From Datura wrightii (lineage: Eukaryota > Streptophyta > Magnoliopsida > Solanales > Solanaceae): DNA of 64,000 nt. Under the pieces are notes generated by a model. That model searched no databases and was not told the DNA's origin. It worked only from the letters and a program-made list of their open reading frames with translations. Shown here one piece after another: positions 44,232 through 56,217 of the stretch; position 1 is the stretch's first letter, and each line of letters starts with the position of its first letter. Position numbers and translations under genes: made by a program. The DNA is taken from assembly GCA_035772735.1 (NCBI GenBank), contig JASDFA010000006.1, positions 66,170,001-66,234,000 on the forward strand, read 5' to 3'.

Positions 44232-45572
44232 ACAAGCACACCGTTAAGCTAAATAGTTGTTAGCTTCGGCTAAGGTTGGGTTACACAAAATTTAGCCCAC
44301 ACTTAGTCCTTAACAATATTTACAAAATTTCCGCAAGGATAGCTCTATTTACAACCCCAAACACAAACAACTATACACATATTGCTTAGTGCGTTCGTAA
44401 CAAAATTTCGACAGCATAACGGTTAGCGTACTACTCAGACTTCATACAGCGAATTCCCAATCCTACTATCGCTAGCAATTCAACCATCGCACAAGCAACA
44501 AAACAACCACAAACTAAAAACAACTAGAAAAATATTTTATATACAAGCTAATCTAACAATCTAACCAATTCACACATTATGCATTTTCTCACAAAAATTC
44601 GAGAATTAGTCGTCTTTTAACAGTTATACAAGATTTACCACGACTTATCTCAAATAATAAACACACCCCGGCATCAATTTCACCAAACTATCAAGTTGCC
44701 CAAGTCGAATTCAACAACCCAAGCCCTAAAATACAATTCGACAATCAATTTCGAATTATTTACGTAATCGACAAGTTCAAATGCCAAATACAACAATCCG
44801 AACAAATATCAATCACAAAATAATTCAATATCATGTTCAATTTCTACCTAGGGTGATATTTCTCACCTTATATGCCCAAATTTGACAAAAATCGCCAAAA
44901 AATTGAGTTAGACGATGAAAACATACCTTAGAATTGAAGAATCGAAGAAACTTGACGTTTTTCTTTGCCTATCAACGTGACACGTTGCTTGGGGAGGGGG
45001 AAATAGGTGTTTGGTCGCGGAGGGAAGAGGGAATGGGGGAATTTGGGGTGAAATCGGGGTTATTATTTAAGGGAAACACGCGGGTCACCCGGAAACCCGG
45101 TGCGTCTCGGCACTGGATAAAGGGCAACGTGTCACGGAGGGTAACGCGGAGCCCCTCCTCCGTGACACGGAGCCAACGCGTTGGCTTACTGGAATTTTGA
45201 AAAATACAGATTTGCCTTCAACGTGTCACGGAGGCCAACGCGGAGCATTGCCTCCGTGACACGGCGCCAATGCGCCAGTGCTCAGTTTCACCAATAAATT
45301 TAATTTTCATACCTCGCCTCATTTTCTCGATTCCATGTATATTTCCTCCTTTATACCTGAAAATCACCTCACTAAACAAAAATTGGTTAAATTAATAGAA
45401 TTCCCTAACTAAAAATAAAAGATACTAACTAAAATGCAAATCTAAACCTAGTCAAGAAAAAGAAAAGAAAAGTAAAAATTATTTACACTAAAAAGAAAGA
45501 AAGAAAATATTTTTCACGGGTTGCCTCCCGTGCAGCGCCTAGTTTACCGTCGCAGCTCGACGTCCTTTAAGC
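44232..45572 (-). other. F interval between gag-protease and the env-position ORF
   Basis: 1.34 kb where RT-integrase would be expected; none is seen. It holds two hairpin-forming repeats (45128-45169 and 45222-45263) almost identical to the first LTR hairpin, then AT-rich filler. The 88-codon plus-strand ORF at 44934-45200 crosses these hairpins and is not credible. Confidence 0.75.
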
Positions 45573-47942
45573 TCATTTATCTACTAGGGAGATGGACGAT
45601 TTGTCCCGATCATGATCATCCCCCCAGTAGTGCTTTACCTTATCCGGTGGCCTACCTAGTAACTCTCGGGAATCACTCAATCTGTTAGCCTTCCCATGAT
45701 CAATTACGTTGATCACCGAGAGATCCTTATAAACAGTCGGGAGCTTAGGTACCTTGTACACGTCGAACACTTCGACCTTGTCATGTGCTTGCATCGTGAG
45801 TTGACCCGCAGCTACATCGATTAATGCTTTTCCGGTTGCCAAAAAGGGTCGTCCCAAAATAAATGGGACTTCAGCATCTGGTTCAAAGTCCAGAACAATA
45901 AAATCGACCGGAAAAATGAGGGAGCCTACTTGCACCAACACATCCTCAACAATGCCATCCGGCTTAGCCAAAGACCTGTCTGCTAGCTGCAAGATTACCG
46001 TTGTAGATATAGGACTCCCTAGACCTAACTTTCTGAATACCAAAGAAGGCATCAGATTTATACTTGCCCCCAAGTCGCATAATCCACGCGCTCGGATACT
46101 TTGCCCAATAGTCAGCTGGATAGTGAAACTTCCAGGGTCTTTCAGTTTTGTGGGCAACCTATTCTGAATACGGGAAGTGCATTCCTCCGTTAAAGCTACC
46201 GTGGCATACTCAGTTAAACGACTTTTGTTAGCCACGATGTCTTTAATATACTTCGCATATTTTGGCACTCCCTGCAAGACATCAAGAAGAGGTAAGTTAA
46301 CATGTACCTGTTTAAGTACCTCCATGAATTTCTGGAAACACGCCTCCTCCTTGTGTTTCTTAAGTCGTTGAGGGAACGGGGGTGGAGGCCTTTCTGGTTC
46401 AGCTTCTTTACTCTTCCCCTTATCAGAACTTTGCTCTCCCTCAACATCTGCTTCTCCTGACTTTTGAGGCGGTCTTTCCGGTTCCACCTCCTTTAATTGT
46501 AAACCACTCCTCGTGGTCACTGCATTAACCTGCTTCGGATTTGGATCCGTGTTGCTAGGTAGTCCTCCTCTGGGTCTAGTATTTTGGGCACTAGCAAACT
46601 GCCCAAACTGATATTCAAGAGCCTTGGTCGCCAATTGATTGTTCTTCACTTCGACTGCCAATTTGACATAGTCAGCCTGCAATTGTGCCTGATTAGCGAT
46701 CATGGTTTTGAACATCTCCTCAATAGTCGGTGATGGTGGTGGAGGAGGGGCATTGTGATTTCTGAATTGAGCTTGATAATTTTGTTGCCCTCCTTGGTTT
46801 CTGTGCATACCCTGCCCTGAACTCTGACCTTGTTGATTGTTGCTACCCCACGAAAAATTCGGATAGTTCCTCCAATTTGAGTTGTAGCCACCACCAAACT
46901 GCTGTTGATTTCTCTGTGCATTTCCCACAAAGTTAACAGAATCAGGATTTGCACCACAGCATTCAGCTGAATGCTCACTACTACCACACACTTCACACCA
47001 CATCTGTTGAACTGCATTTATTGAAGCTGAAGGCTGGTTCAAATTGATATTGCTGAAGTGAGTGTTTAACTGATTTTGCAAAGTAGCTATCTGTGCAGCG
47101 ATAGCTGTGAATCCATCCACTTCAAGCACTCCCGCTGCTTTCCTTGCTCCACCTCTTGAAGAATCTGCATTCCATTCTGGATTGCCTTGTGAAATTCGGT
47201 TGAGCAAAGTGTACAGCTCCTCATAAGTCTTCTCCAGCGCTTGCCCTCCAGCTGCTGAATCTAACAGAATTTTAGTGTGGGGTTCCAAACCCTCAATAAA
47301 AGTGTGTACCAACACCTCGTTGGACTGATGATGGTGAGGACAGTCCCGCAACATGGATTTGAATCTTTCCCAGGCTTGATATAGATTTTCCCCTTCCCTC
47401 TGTTTAAAACTTAGGATTTGACTCCTAAGCCTGGCTGTTTTACCAGAAGGGAAAAATCTAATAAGAAACTTTCGTGCAAGATCATCCCACGTTGATATAG
47501 AGTTGGGTGGTTCAGCTTTTAACCACCTCTTGGCTTCACCAAGTAAGGAAAATGGAAATAAGGTGAGCCGAACATAATCAGGTGACACTCCAGCGGGTAT
47601 ATAAGTGTCACTTATCTCCAAAAAGTTCTGGAGATGTTGTGCATCTTCGTGAGGGAGACCGGTAAATTGCCCGCTTGTGTGCAAAAGTTGCACCATATTC
47701 TGCTTTAATTCAAACCTCCCTCCAGGCTCTGGTTTGCGGATGCTAGAATGGACATTATTAGCGTGTGGGATTGCCACCTCGCGAACCGGCCTTGCTGCTG
47801 CTTCATCGGGCACTAAAACTGCCCTAACAACTGGTGGATTTGGTTGCTCCATCATAGTCTGTTGAAGCAACTGCAGCTTCTTCCGAAGAGCTTCTCTACG
47901 TTGGCTATGAAATTCACGCTCGGGCTCTAAGTAAGATTCCAC
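45573..47942 (-). CDS. F gag-protease polyprotein, intact (789 aa)
   Basis: Open throughout. Codons about 1-35 form a charged helix. A retrotransposon gag domain spans about 100-230 (LFPFSLLGEAKRWLK, WDDLARKFLIRFFP, LYQAWERFKSMLRDCPHH). A knuckle near 315-330 reads CEVCGSSEHSAEC, a CCHC with unusual spacing residues. A Gln/Asn-rich stretch (340-400) and proline-rich linkers follow. The retropepsin lies at about 610-740: LCDLGASINLMP with the active aspartate and FILGRPFLATG. It would build particles and cleave its own precursor. The frame stops before any RT. Confidence 0.9.
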   Translation of the reverse strand: MESYLEPEREFHSQRREALRKKLQLLQQTMMEQPNPPVVRAVLVPDEAAARPVREVAIPHANNVHSSIRKPEPGGRFELKQNMVQLLHTSGQFTGLPHEDAQHLQNFLEISDTYIPAGVSPDYVRLTLFPFSLLGEAKRWLKAEPPNSISTWDDLARKFLIRFFPSGKTARLRSQILSFKQREGENLYQAWERFKSMLRDCPHHHQSNEVLVHTFIEGLEPHTKILLDSAAGGQALEKTYEELYTLLNRISQGNPEWNADSSRGGARKAAGVLEVDGFTAIAAQIATLQNQLNTHFSNINLNQPSASINAVQQMWCEVCGSSEHSAECCGANPDSVNFVGNAQRNQQQFGGGYNSNWRNYPNFSWGSNNQQGQSSGQGMHRNQGGQQNYQAQFRNHNAPPPPPSPTIEEMFKTMIANQAQLQADYVKLAVEVKNNQLATKALEYQFGQFASAQNTRPRGGLPSNTDPNPKQVNAVTTRSGLQLKEVEPERPPQKSGEADVEGEQSSDKGKSKEAEPERPPPPFPQRLKKHKEEACFQKFMEVLKQVHVNLPLLDVLQGVPKYAKYIKDIVANKSRLTEYATVALTEECTSRIQNRLPTKLKDPGSFTIQLTIGQSIRARGLCDLGASINLMPSLVFRKLGLGSPISTTVILQLADRSLAKPDGIVEDVLVQVGSLIFPVDFIVLDFEPDAEVPFILGRPFLATGKALIDVAAGQLTMQAHDKVEVFDVYKVPKLPTVYKDLSVINVIDHGKANRLSDSRELLGRPPDKVKHYWGDDHDRDKSSISLVDK

Positions 47943-48081
47943 CAGATCTTTGTCCCTTGCCAGTGTTCACAGAAACAAAATCTGCAAAATACAGGCTAAG
48001 ACCAAGTTGTTAACACTTAAGAAAATAAAAATACAAATACAGTAAATTTACACTAAACACAATTTTACAAATCGCCTAGCC

Positions 48082-48099
48082 TCCCCGGCAGCGACGCCA
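48082..48099 (-). other. F primer binding site (tRNA-Asp type)
   Basis: The minus strand reads TGGCGTCGCTGCCGGGGA a few bases inside the 5' LTR. This is close to the TGGCGCCGTTGCCGGGGA primer site of Athila-type elements, with two differences. It is unlike the iMet sites of E1-E5. Confidence 0.85.
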
Positions 48100-48105
48100 A
48101 AAACT

Positions 48106-49553
48106 TGCTCGGTGCTTTGGGGTACGGGTAAAAACCGACACGCAAGTGCACGTGGTCAAACAAGTAATAAAGTGGCTAAGTAGCCAAGTATCGATCCAAG
48201 GAGGCTCAAGATATGTAAAATTGCCTAATTTACTATATTTCTATTTAACTTCTAATTATGCTAACAACAACGTACCCAAAAGTAATTGAATTTTTGTTTC
48301 TAAACTATATACTACAATTAATACAGACTATTTACTTTTGAATTCAGACAATGGATATGAACATGTCAAGGTGAAGAACAAGTAATGAACTTGATAATCA
48401 TGATAATTTTGGTTAATTCTCTTCTTCATGTTGCTAGCCAAGAACAATTGCCTAGAAATTAAAACTCTCGTATTTAATTTCACTTTAGAATCATAAACCA
48501 TCCGTCTACATTTCTGTGATCAAATGCAATTTATGACCTAGCACTACAATTCCGGTTCCTAATTTGACTAATACGGCTTCCAAGTATATTTCTATCATGA
48601 AAGCACATCAAAACCCAATTTTCCCAAATCAAGTTAAGAACAATACCCTATTAATTCACAACTTTCCGATTTCTTGCTCTCTCGAGTGAAATTGGACTTT
48701 TTAGATATACATTAATGTTGGCCAATCACTAATGCAGTAAAGAACAAGAATTAATAGAACAACATTAAAGAAGAAGAATAAACCATATCAATGAAAATCA
48801 GAATTCATTACACATGTTCAAAACCTCAGCAAGAAAGAGAATTAGCCACTCATTCTTGGATTGATCATCCTAAAATGAGTGTAAATCATACGTACAATTG
48901 ATAGAAAGAAGAAAGGAAGAGAAGAAATCCCTTTGCTTTTCCAATCTTCAACTGCTACTAACCCACGTTCCTGCTCTCCACTTCTGAACTCAGTCTAAAA
49001 ACTAAAAACTACTTAAACTAAACCTAAGTGTGCTATTTATACTAGTGGGAAATTTTTCCCGGAATAACAAGCAACGTGTCACGGAGGCCAATGTGGAGCT
49101 TTGCCTCCGTGACACGGCGTGGACGCAGACCCTCACTGGAATTTCCAGGGTCCAGTAATTTAACCTCAACTTGGCACGGAGGCCATCGCGGAGGCCTATC
49201 TCCGTGCCACGGAGCTGACGCGCATGCACACTGGAAATTGCAAATTTAATTCCTGCTCAGGCAGTGTGCTACCGCGATGGTAGCGTGGCACGGAGCCATC
49301 GCGGAGCCCCTATAAATCCTGCATTCCCGGGTCTTTTCCACGCTCGCATCCAAGTCCAACTCCGACATAGTTCCAACATGCATTTTAGCTCCTAAAAATC
49401 ACATTTTCCTGCAAAACAAATGCTAATCATGTTGGTTAGTATAAATTCGCATTTTATTACCAATTACATGATATTATATACACATTGCACAACAAACAAG
49501 GTAAAAATGATACGTTTGAGTATCACTTGGGCATATAAATCTGCCCAAGATCA
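48106..49553 (-). repeat. F 5' LTR
   Basis: 1448 bp, the same length as the 3' LTR and nearly identical. The three hairpins recur at an offset of 8472 bp, with small changes (CAATGTGGAGCTTTG in the first loop). AGCAT follows. Confidence 0.95.
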
Positions 49554-49558
49554 AGCAT

Positions 49559-50283
49559 ACAACACAAGGCGGGGAAAGTCTATATCTTGATACAACATGG
49601 TGATCCTACAGTCCTTATCCAGATAGTCCGCCACTCCATGCACAAAACAGCTTACTCGAGTCCTCTGATCTGCCATCAACTCTGGCGCATACTTGGATAG
49701 ACGGGTGAACTCCAATGCGTACTCCTGAATTGACATGTCACCCTGCTTCAAGTTAACAAACTCAGCCGCCTTAATCTCCCTCATCTCTCGGGGGAAAAAT
49801 CGATCCTAGTATGCTTCATGGAACTCTTCCCAACCTATAGGGCTTGCACTATTGCCCTAGCATCTCTCCACTGCTTGAACCATATGTGCACCACCCCTTT
49901 TAGCTGATAGGAGACCAAATCAACACAATCTCCATTCGTCACCCCCATAACCTGGATGATCTTTAGAATTTCCTCGATGATGTCTGCGGATCTTCATCCA
50001 CCTTGGACCCAAGGAACTCCGGAGTGTTCATCCTTAAGAAATCTCTAATCTGGGCCGCTTCCGCATTGCCACTCTGTGGAATATGTGCAACAGCCTGCTG
50101 GTTGACCTGAGTGGTCAAGGCCTGCACCAACATCTGGATAGCCGCCCGAAACTCCGCGTGGGCAACTGGCTCTAGTGCCTAGGGTTCCTAAACAGGTGGG
50201 GCTTGCTGATGCCCATGATCATTGCCATCTCCGTGGCCTTCACTGTTTCCATTTCTTCTTTTGTTCATTCTTATAGGATCCAT
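49559..50283 (-). pseudogene. E3 gag N-terminal half
   Basis: The start at 50283 reads MDPIRMNKRRNGNSEG. Conserved gag pieces follow (about 49551-49784: YALEFTRLSKYAPELM, YLDKDCRITML). Stops occur near 49810 and 49990. F is inserted at the left edge. Confidence 0.8.
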
Positions 50284-50477
50284 GATTCTACAATCGCGAA
50301 TAACATGAATTAGAAGCATAGAAAGACTTTTCATCGCACAACATGGATCATGAAAGAAGGAAACATTTCCTAAACGTCTCCTAGCCTCTTCGTCATAAAT
50401 GTGGCGCACTTCACACCCATGAAAAATACACTACTTAACGCGGCTTCTAGGCACCCTAGGACACATCAAAACCTACG

Positions 50478-50489
50478 TCTCTAATACCA
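50478..50489 (-). other. E3 primer binding site (variant)
   Basis: The minus strand reads TGGTATTAGAGA. The standard iMet complement is TGGTATCAGAGC, so two positions differ, probably decay. Confidence 0.75.
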
Positions 50490-50493
50490 AGTT

Positions 50494-50907
50494 TGTCACG
50501 ACCCGAACATAGACCCGGATCATAACATGGGACAAGGAACCCCGAGAGGCCCCAAGTTGACCCATGTCATAAGCGTACATCTAACTGCATTCACTTTAAG
50601 CGGAAGACTGAACATAAGGCATAATGGAACGTAAATGTAACATAGCATATAATAACATTCAGATGTACTAGACATATACATAAGCTGAGTACTACATACT
50701 GTTAGAAAGCGTCTAACATGCAAGATGGATTGATGGGACAACACCCCTAACTAACCCAGCCAAATACTGAAACATAGAACATTATACATGCTTAATCAAA
50801 TGGCCCTCAAAACATGAGGACTTACCAACAAAGATGAAAGTGAACTCTAGGATGGACTAAGGATGAGGATGAGCCTAAGAATCGAGTCCTATATCATAAA
50901 ATGATAC
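50494..50907 (-). repeat. E3 5' LTR, left part
   Basis: Matches the first 414 bases of the E3 3' LTR. It ends with the palindrome ATATCATAAAATGATAC (50891-50907), directly where E5 inserted. It continues at 60555. Confidence 0.9.
50903..50907 (+). repeat. E5 target-site duplication, left (GATAC)
   Basis: GATAC is the last five bases of the palindrome in the E3 LTR and recurs at 60550-60554. Confidence 0.95.
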
Positions 50908-53176
50908 TGTCACGACCTGAAGGTAGACCAGGATAATAACACAGGACAAGGAGCCATGAGAGACCCCAAGTCGACCCATGGCGTGAGCATACATCTAATT
51001 CATTCACATAAGTGGAAGACTTACCATAAGGCATAACGGGAACATGTCGAATCATGATATATCAAACCGGCAGAATCGCTTAGACATACATAAGCTGAAT
51101 TCTATACCTTGTTTGAAAACCTCTACTAACATGATGGGTTGATAGGAAAACACCCCCAACTAACCCGAACATGTATGGAAACATAAAGTAGCAACATGTC
51201 TAGCAAATATCCGTCAGAAAATGAGGACTCTCCAATACACTGAAAGCAAACTTTGAGACGATCTAAGGATGCGGGTGAGCCTGAAAGCTGGGTCCTGTAT
51301 CATGAAATGATACAACATAGAAAGTATGCAGTTAGTATGTGGAATGTACCGAGTATGCAAGCTAAGTAAAACAAACATTTAAAAATTTAAAACTCATAAA
51401 TGATCATAAGAGTAGTGCATCATGTTCATACCATAACCATTGTAACATAACATAAGGCTCAAGGTTTTCGAAACATTCGTAATATAACATAATCGTAATC
51501 ATAAGAGAAAAGCTTAAATTAACATGACTTGAGCCAAAATACATAATCACAAGCATTCACCAATCGTGAGGAATAGTGGGAGATTCTCTTAACCGACATA
51601 TCCAATATGAGCACACATGAGGTCCGACTTGTAAACCTAGTTGGGAGGTTGTTCGTACCTCGCCAAGGGTAGAGCCATTAAAGGGTGTGATATCACCATA
51701 AAAAGGGCCATTTATGCCGGGGACAGTCACAAAGGAGGTCCCAATATACCTACGGTGGCATGTAGTTTATGAGATCCCGGGCTTAACCTGAGCCTCGAAC
51801 CTACTCGGTGTTTGATATTACTCCCAAAACATATATAGTGCTCATAGTATAACATACATCAATTCATGGGCTATTAAAATCATGATAATCATAAATATAC
51901 TTGTACATACATGAACTAGCCATGACATAGGGTCCGTGAGTCGGCCAAAACATAACTAATGAATCATAAAGTTCATACATACTTGTAGATCATGCGTAAA
52001 GCTTGAAATCCATTTAAATCATGATGGGTAATTGATAAAATCCATGTTTTAAATCATAATTCATGTTGGGCTTGTAAATATCATTAATGAAAAAGTAGAT
52101 CATTAATTGATTCATCATGGGTCTTGCATATTTAGGCTAAATTTAATAGAAATCGTAATAGATAATATTATAAATTATTAAAATCGTAAAAGTTGATCAA
52201 AAACCCTTAGAATATAATAAGATTCAAAAATCACAAAGCCCATTAACAATCATTAGATTTTTATATAAAGCTACATCAAAACCCCATAAATATTTGATTG
52301 GAGTTTCATGAAATCGTAGAATATGGGCATGAGTGTGAAAGGAAACACCCATTGATAGCCTTACATACCTAAAAACAACTGATTCTTATTCTCCCATGAA
52401 TACCCAAGAAGGAATTGGAAGAATTGGAAGAGAAAAGCCTTGAATCCCCTATGATCACCTCTCTATACTCTTGCATGCATGAATAGGGACTTAGAATAAA
52501 TTATCCCCCTAAAAACCCATCTTGCATAAGCTAAAACGACATAGTTTTGGGTCTCATAGCGTGGAAAAGTCGAAAATTCCCTTAATGAATCTACCCTGAA
52601 AACTGTCCAGATTGGTCCTACGGGTCGTTGGAAGAAACAACGACCCGTTGTATGGCGTATCGTTTGCACTGCTGAGACTGGCCTCGAAAACATAACCACA
52701 TATGTACAGGACGACTCATCCTCCGAACCAACAGGTCGTTACATTGACCGTTGCTTGCACCTTCACAAAAATTGAACCTACTTACCACGAGCCTCACCAT
52801 GACTCGTTGTTGCTTCCAACGAGTTATGGTCATGATTTGTTACATGCACCGGAAATCTTGACAACCAAACAATGACCAGTAACCACGAGTCGTCACTTCT
52901 CACCATGATTCATTGGACGACCCATTGTATCCCACTGCTAAACCCAGCCTCCTCCTACACTTGCTAACAACGGCTCGTTTCAAACAACGATTCATGTCGT
53001 CCGTAGTCTCCACTGCCAACTTCCACCCAGACTTCCCTCACCACGACTGCATATAATGACCCGTGGTTAGATACCACGAGTCGTTACATGTCCCGTTCTG
53101 TGCTATTTTTCCCAATTTCAGCAGTTTCCAACTTTTAACTTCCGGGTCTATTCTTAAGAACTTTCGAGGTATTACC
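50908..53176 (-). repeat. E5 3' LTR
   Basis: The last base is C rather than A (ATTACC for ATTACA), so the element's 5'-TG of this LTR is changed. The palindrome GTATCATGAAATGATAC lies at 51297-51313. CGACTCGT-type motifs lie at 52620-53090. The section 51590-52096 is almost identical to 58982-59488 in the other LTR, while flanking parts differ more. Confidence 0.9.
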
Positions 53177-53177
53177 A

Positions 53178-53191
53178 TATCTCCCCCTTGG
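53178..53191 (-). promoter_or_regulatory. E5 polypurine tract
   Basis: The minus strand reads CAAGGGGGAGATAT just inside the 3' LTR. Confidence 0.85.
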
Positions 53192-53418
53192 GAACATTTG
53201 TCCTCAAATGTAGGAAACAAGAAGGAAACAAAAACATGAAATTATCATATGCAAATACTGATCATTTAGCCCGAAAACTAACGGAATGGCTACCTCCGAT
53301 TCAAAATATACAGCTAGACTAAATTCGCAAATCACATACACACCCATATACATAAAAGAAACTTGTGTGCATGAACTGAACATGAAACTAAATAGAGTCA
53401 TAGAACGAAACTGATACC

Positions 53419-54791
53419 TCAAGTTGGAATTGAGCCGGTAGAGTACAGGTGAGGGTATTTAGACGTCATATCTGTTTCGTCTTCCCACGTAGCTCCCTCA
53501 ACATGCTGATTTCTCTGTAACACCTTTACTGAAGGTACTTCTTTGTTCCTAAACCTCCGAACTTGACGATCCAAGATTGCAACTGGAATTTCCTCATAAC
53601 TGAGGCTATCTCTCACACCAACACTGCCCACCGAAACTACTACGGCTTAGTCTCCCAAGCCATTCTTCAAGAGCGATACATGAAAGATGGGATGAACTGA
53701 AGATAACTTTGATGGCAAGTCCAACTCATACGCTACCTTACCAACCCTTCTCATAACCCGGTAGGGACCAACATAGTGGGGGATGAGTTTTCCTTTATTT
53801 CAGAACTGCATGACTCCCTTCATGGGAGACACCTTCTGAAACACCCAATCATCCACCTCAAACTCCAACTCTCTCCTCCTCACATCAGCATATGACTTTT
53901 GACTACTCTAAGAGGTTTTCAGCTTGTCCCTTATTAACTGAACCTTCACCATAGCCTCATGAACTGAATCAGGTCCTATCATAACTGCCTTGCCAAGCTC
54001 AAACCATCTGATGGGCGATCTACATCTCCGCCATAAGAGCCTCGAATGGTACCATTTGGATACTGTAGTGATAGCTATTATTGTAAGCGAACTCGATTAG
54101 TGGAAAGTGATCATCCCAACTACCTTTAAAGTCCATCAGGGGCAAGTGATCATCCTAACTACCTTTAAAGTCCATCAAACAAGCTCTCAACTTTTCCTTG
54201 AGGGTCTGTATCATTTGTTTGCCTTGGCCATCTGTTTGCGGATGAAAGGCTGTGCTGAGCTTAACCTGAGTCCAAGCCCCTTTTGAAAAGAACGCCAAAA
54301 CTAAGAGGTAAACTGAGTACCTCGATCTGAGATAATAGACAAGGGCATCCCATGTAATCGCACCAACTCCCGGATATACAGTTTGGCATAATCATCCACT
54401 GAATCTATGGTTTTGAATAATAGGAAATGTGCAGCCTAGGTCAATCTATCAACCACCACCCAAATAGAATCGTAGTGTCGGCGAGTACGAGGTAGGCCTG
54501 TATTGAAATCCATATTAATTTCTTCCCACTTCAAAGTGGGAATGCTAATTTCATGGAGTACCCTCCCGAGCTTTGATGTTCGATGTTAACTTGCTGATAG
54601 TTCAAGCACCTAGCTTCAAATTCCGCAATATCCTTCTTCATGTCGTTCCACCAATATATATCCCGCAAATCATGATACATCTTGGTGGCACCCATATGGA
54701 TAGAATACCTGGATCCATGTGCCTCATGCAATATCCGGACCCTCAAATCATCAACATTTGGAACGCACAGACAACCCTGGTACCGCAACAC
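53419..54791 (-). pseudogene. E5 integrase, degraded
   Basis: The tail (53419-53631: ILDRQVRRFRNKE, VEGATWEDETDM) and HHCC region (54531-54791: HEAHGSRYSIHMGATK) are readable. The core between them (53700-54530) is shattered by stops and contains a tandem duplication of about 36 bases at 54107-54177. Confidence 0.8.
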
Positions 54792-54974
54792 ACCATCTCC
54801 CCCTTAGGAGAAGACCTCCACCTTCTGACTCCAAACGACTTCCTTCAACTTTACCAAAACCGGATCCTCATCTTGTCTAGTTTTCACATCAGTCACAAAG
54901 GACGATTCAAAGTCGTTCTGCACAACAATGCCACCATCGGTCAAGTCGACCAATCTCACTCCCAACCTTGCAAG

Positions 54975-56160
54975 TCAATGGTAATCTTTCACCAACTCCT
55001 TCTTTCCCTCATCCACGTGGGACACACTCTCCATAGAGAGCGTACTAAGTGCATCTGCTACCACATTAGCCTTACCTGGGTGGTAAAGAACACTCATATC
55101 GTAGTCCTTGAGTATCTCCAACCACCTCCTTTGATGAATATTGAGATCTTTCTGAGTGAACATATATTGCAAGCTCTTGTGGTCTGTAAATACATCCACG
55201 TGGACCCCATACAAGTAATGCCTCCATATCTTTAATGCCGAACACCATCGCGGCCAACTCAAGATCATGGTCGGGTAATTCTTCTCATGGACTTTCAACT
55301 ATCTTGAGGCATATGCTATCACTTTCCCATGCTGCATCAACACACTCAAAATTCCGACTCTTGAAGCATCACAATACACCACAAAACCATCGGTACCCTC
55401 GGGTAGGGTCAACACTGGTGTTGAAGTGAGTCGAGTCTTCAACTCTTGAAAGCTTTTCTCACAAGCCTCCGACCATTGGAACTTTACCTTCTTTTGAGTC
55501 AATTTGGTCAAAGGTGCCGCAATTGATGAAAAACCTTTATGTATCTCCAGTAGTATCCTGCTAGGCCCAAGAAATTCCGAATTTCTGAAGGATTCATCGG
55601 TCTGGGCCAATTCTTCACCGTTTCAATTTTTTGAGAATCTACCTTTATACCCTCACTCGATACCACATGGCCTAAAAATGCCACGGAGTCCAACCAAAAT
55701 TCAAACTTGCTGAACTTTGCATACAACTAACGATCCTTGAGGGTCTGAAGCACTACTCTCAAGTGAGCGGCATGCTCCTCCTCGCTCCGAGACTATATAA
55801 GGATATCATCGATGAACACGATCACGAACATGTCTATATATTGCTTGAATACCTTGTTAATCAAGTCCATGAAAGTTGCAGGGGCATTGGTTAGTCCAAA
55901 AGACATAACAACAAATTCGTAGTGACCATACCGAGTCCGGAAAGCAGTTTTCGGGATGTCACTCTCCCTAACACTGAGCTGGTGATACCCTGACCTGAGA
56001 TCAATCTTGGAGAAACACATGGCACCCTGAAGCTGGTAAAACAAATTATCGATCCTGGGTAAAGGATACTTGCTCTTAACGGGGACCTTGTTCAACTGCC
56101 GATAGTCAATTCACATCCGAAGCAAACCAACCTTCTTTCGAACAAATAACACCAGTGCAC
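54975..56160 (-). pseudogene. E5 RT-RNase H, degraded
   Basis: RT palm lies at 55793-56095 (FSKIDLRSGYHQL, VMSFGLTNAPATF, VFIDDILI then a stop). Thumb: 55508-55726 (LGHVVSSEGIKVD, IRNFLGLAGYY). RNase H: 54975-55610 (VVYCDASRVG, ASR, DVFTDHKSLQYMF). The catalytic FIDD is intact but frames shift repeatedly. The 220-codon plus-strand ORF at 54573-55235 is the antisense of this region. Confidence 0.85.
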
Positions 56161-56217
56161 TCCATGGAGACTTGCTTGGTCTGACAAAGCCCTTGTCTAA
56201 TAGGTCCTTCAACTCCT

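Larger units (their letters stand above)
39634..49553 (-). mobile_element. F: Athila-like LTR element without reverse transcriptase or integrase (9920 bp)
   Basis: Two 1448-bp LTRs, a tRNA-Asp-type primer site and a TTTAAGTGTGGGG polypurine tract fit the Athila branch of Ty3/gypsy. The only coding parts are gag-protease (45573-47942) and a broken ORF in the usual env-like position (42988-44210). No RT, RNase H or integrase motif is present between them. It would need enzymes in trans. By eye the LTRs differ at about 20 sites, suggesting a recent insertion. Confidence 0.9.

Noticed and set aside
44934..45200. 88-codon plus-strand ORF rich in Arg/Gly
   Set aside because: It runs across the GC-rich hairpin modules of F, antisense to the element, with no homologous frame elsewhere.
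54573..55235. 220-codon plus-strand ORF
   Set aside because: It is the antisense of the E5 integrase/RNase H region; the same antisense opening is seen opposite other copies and its residues show no family features.
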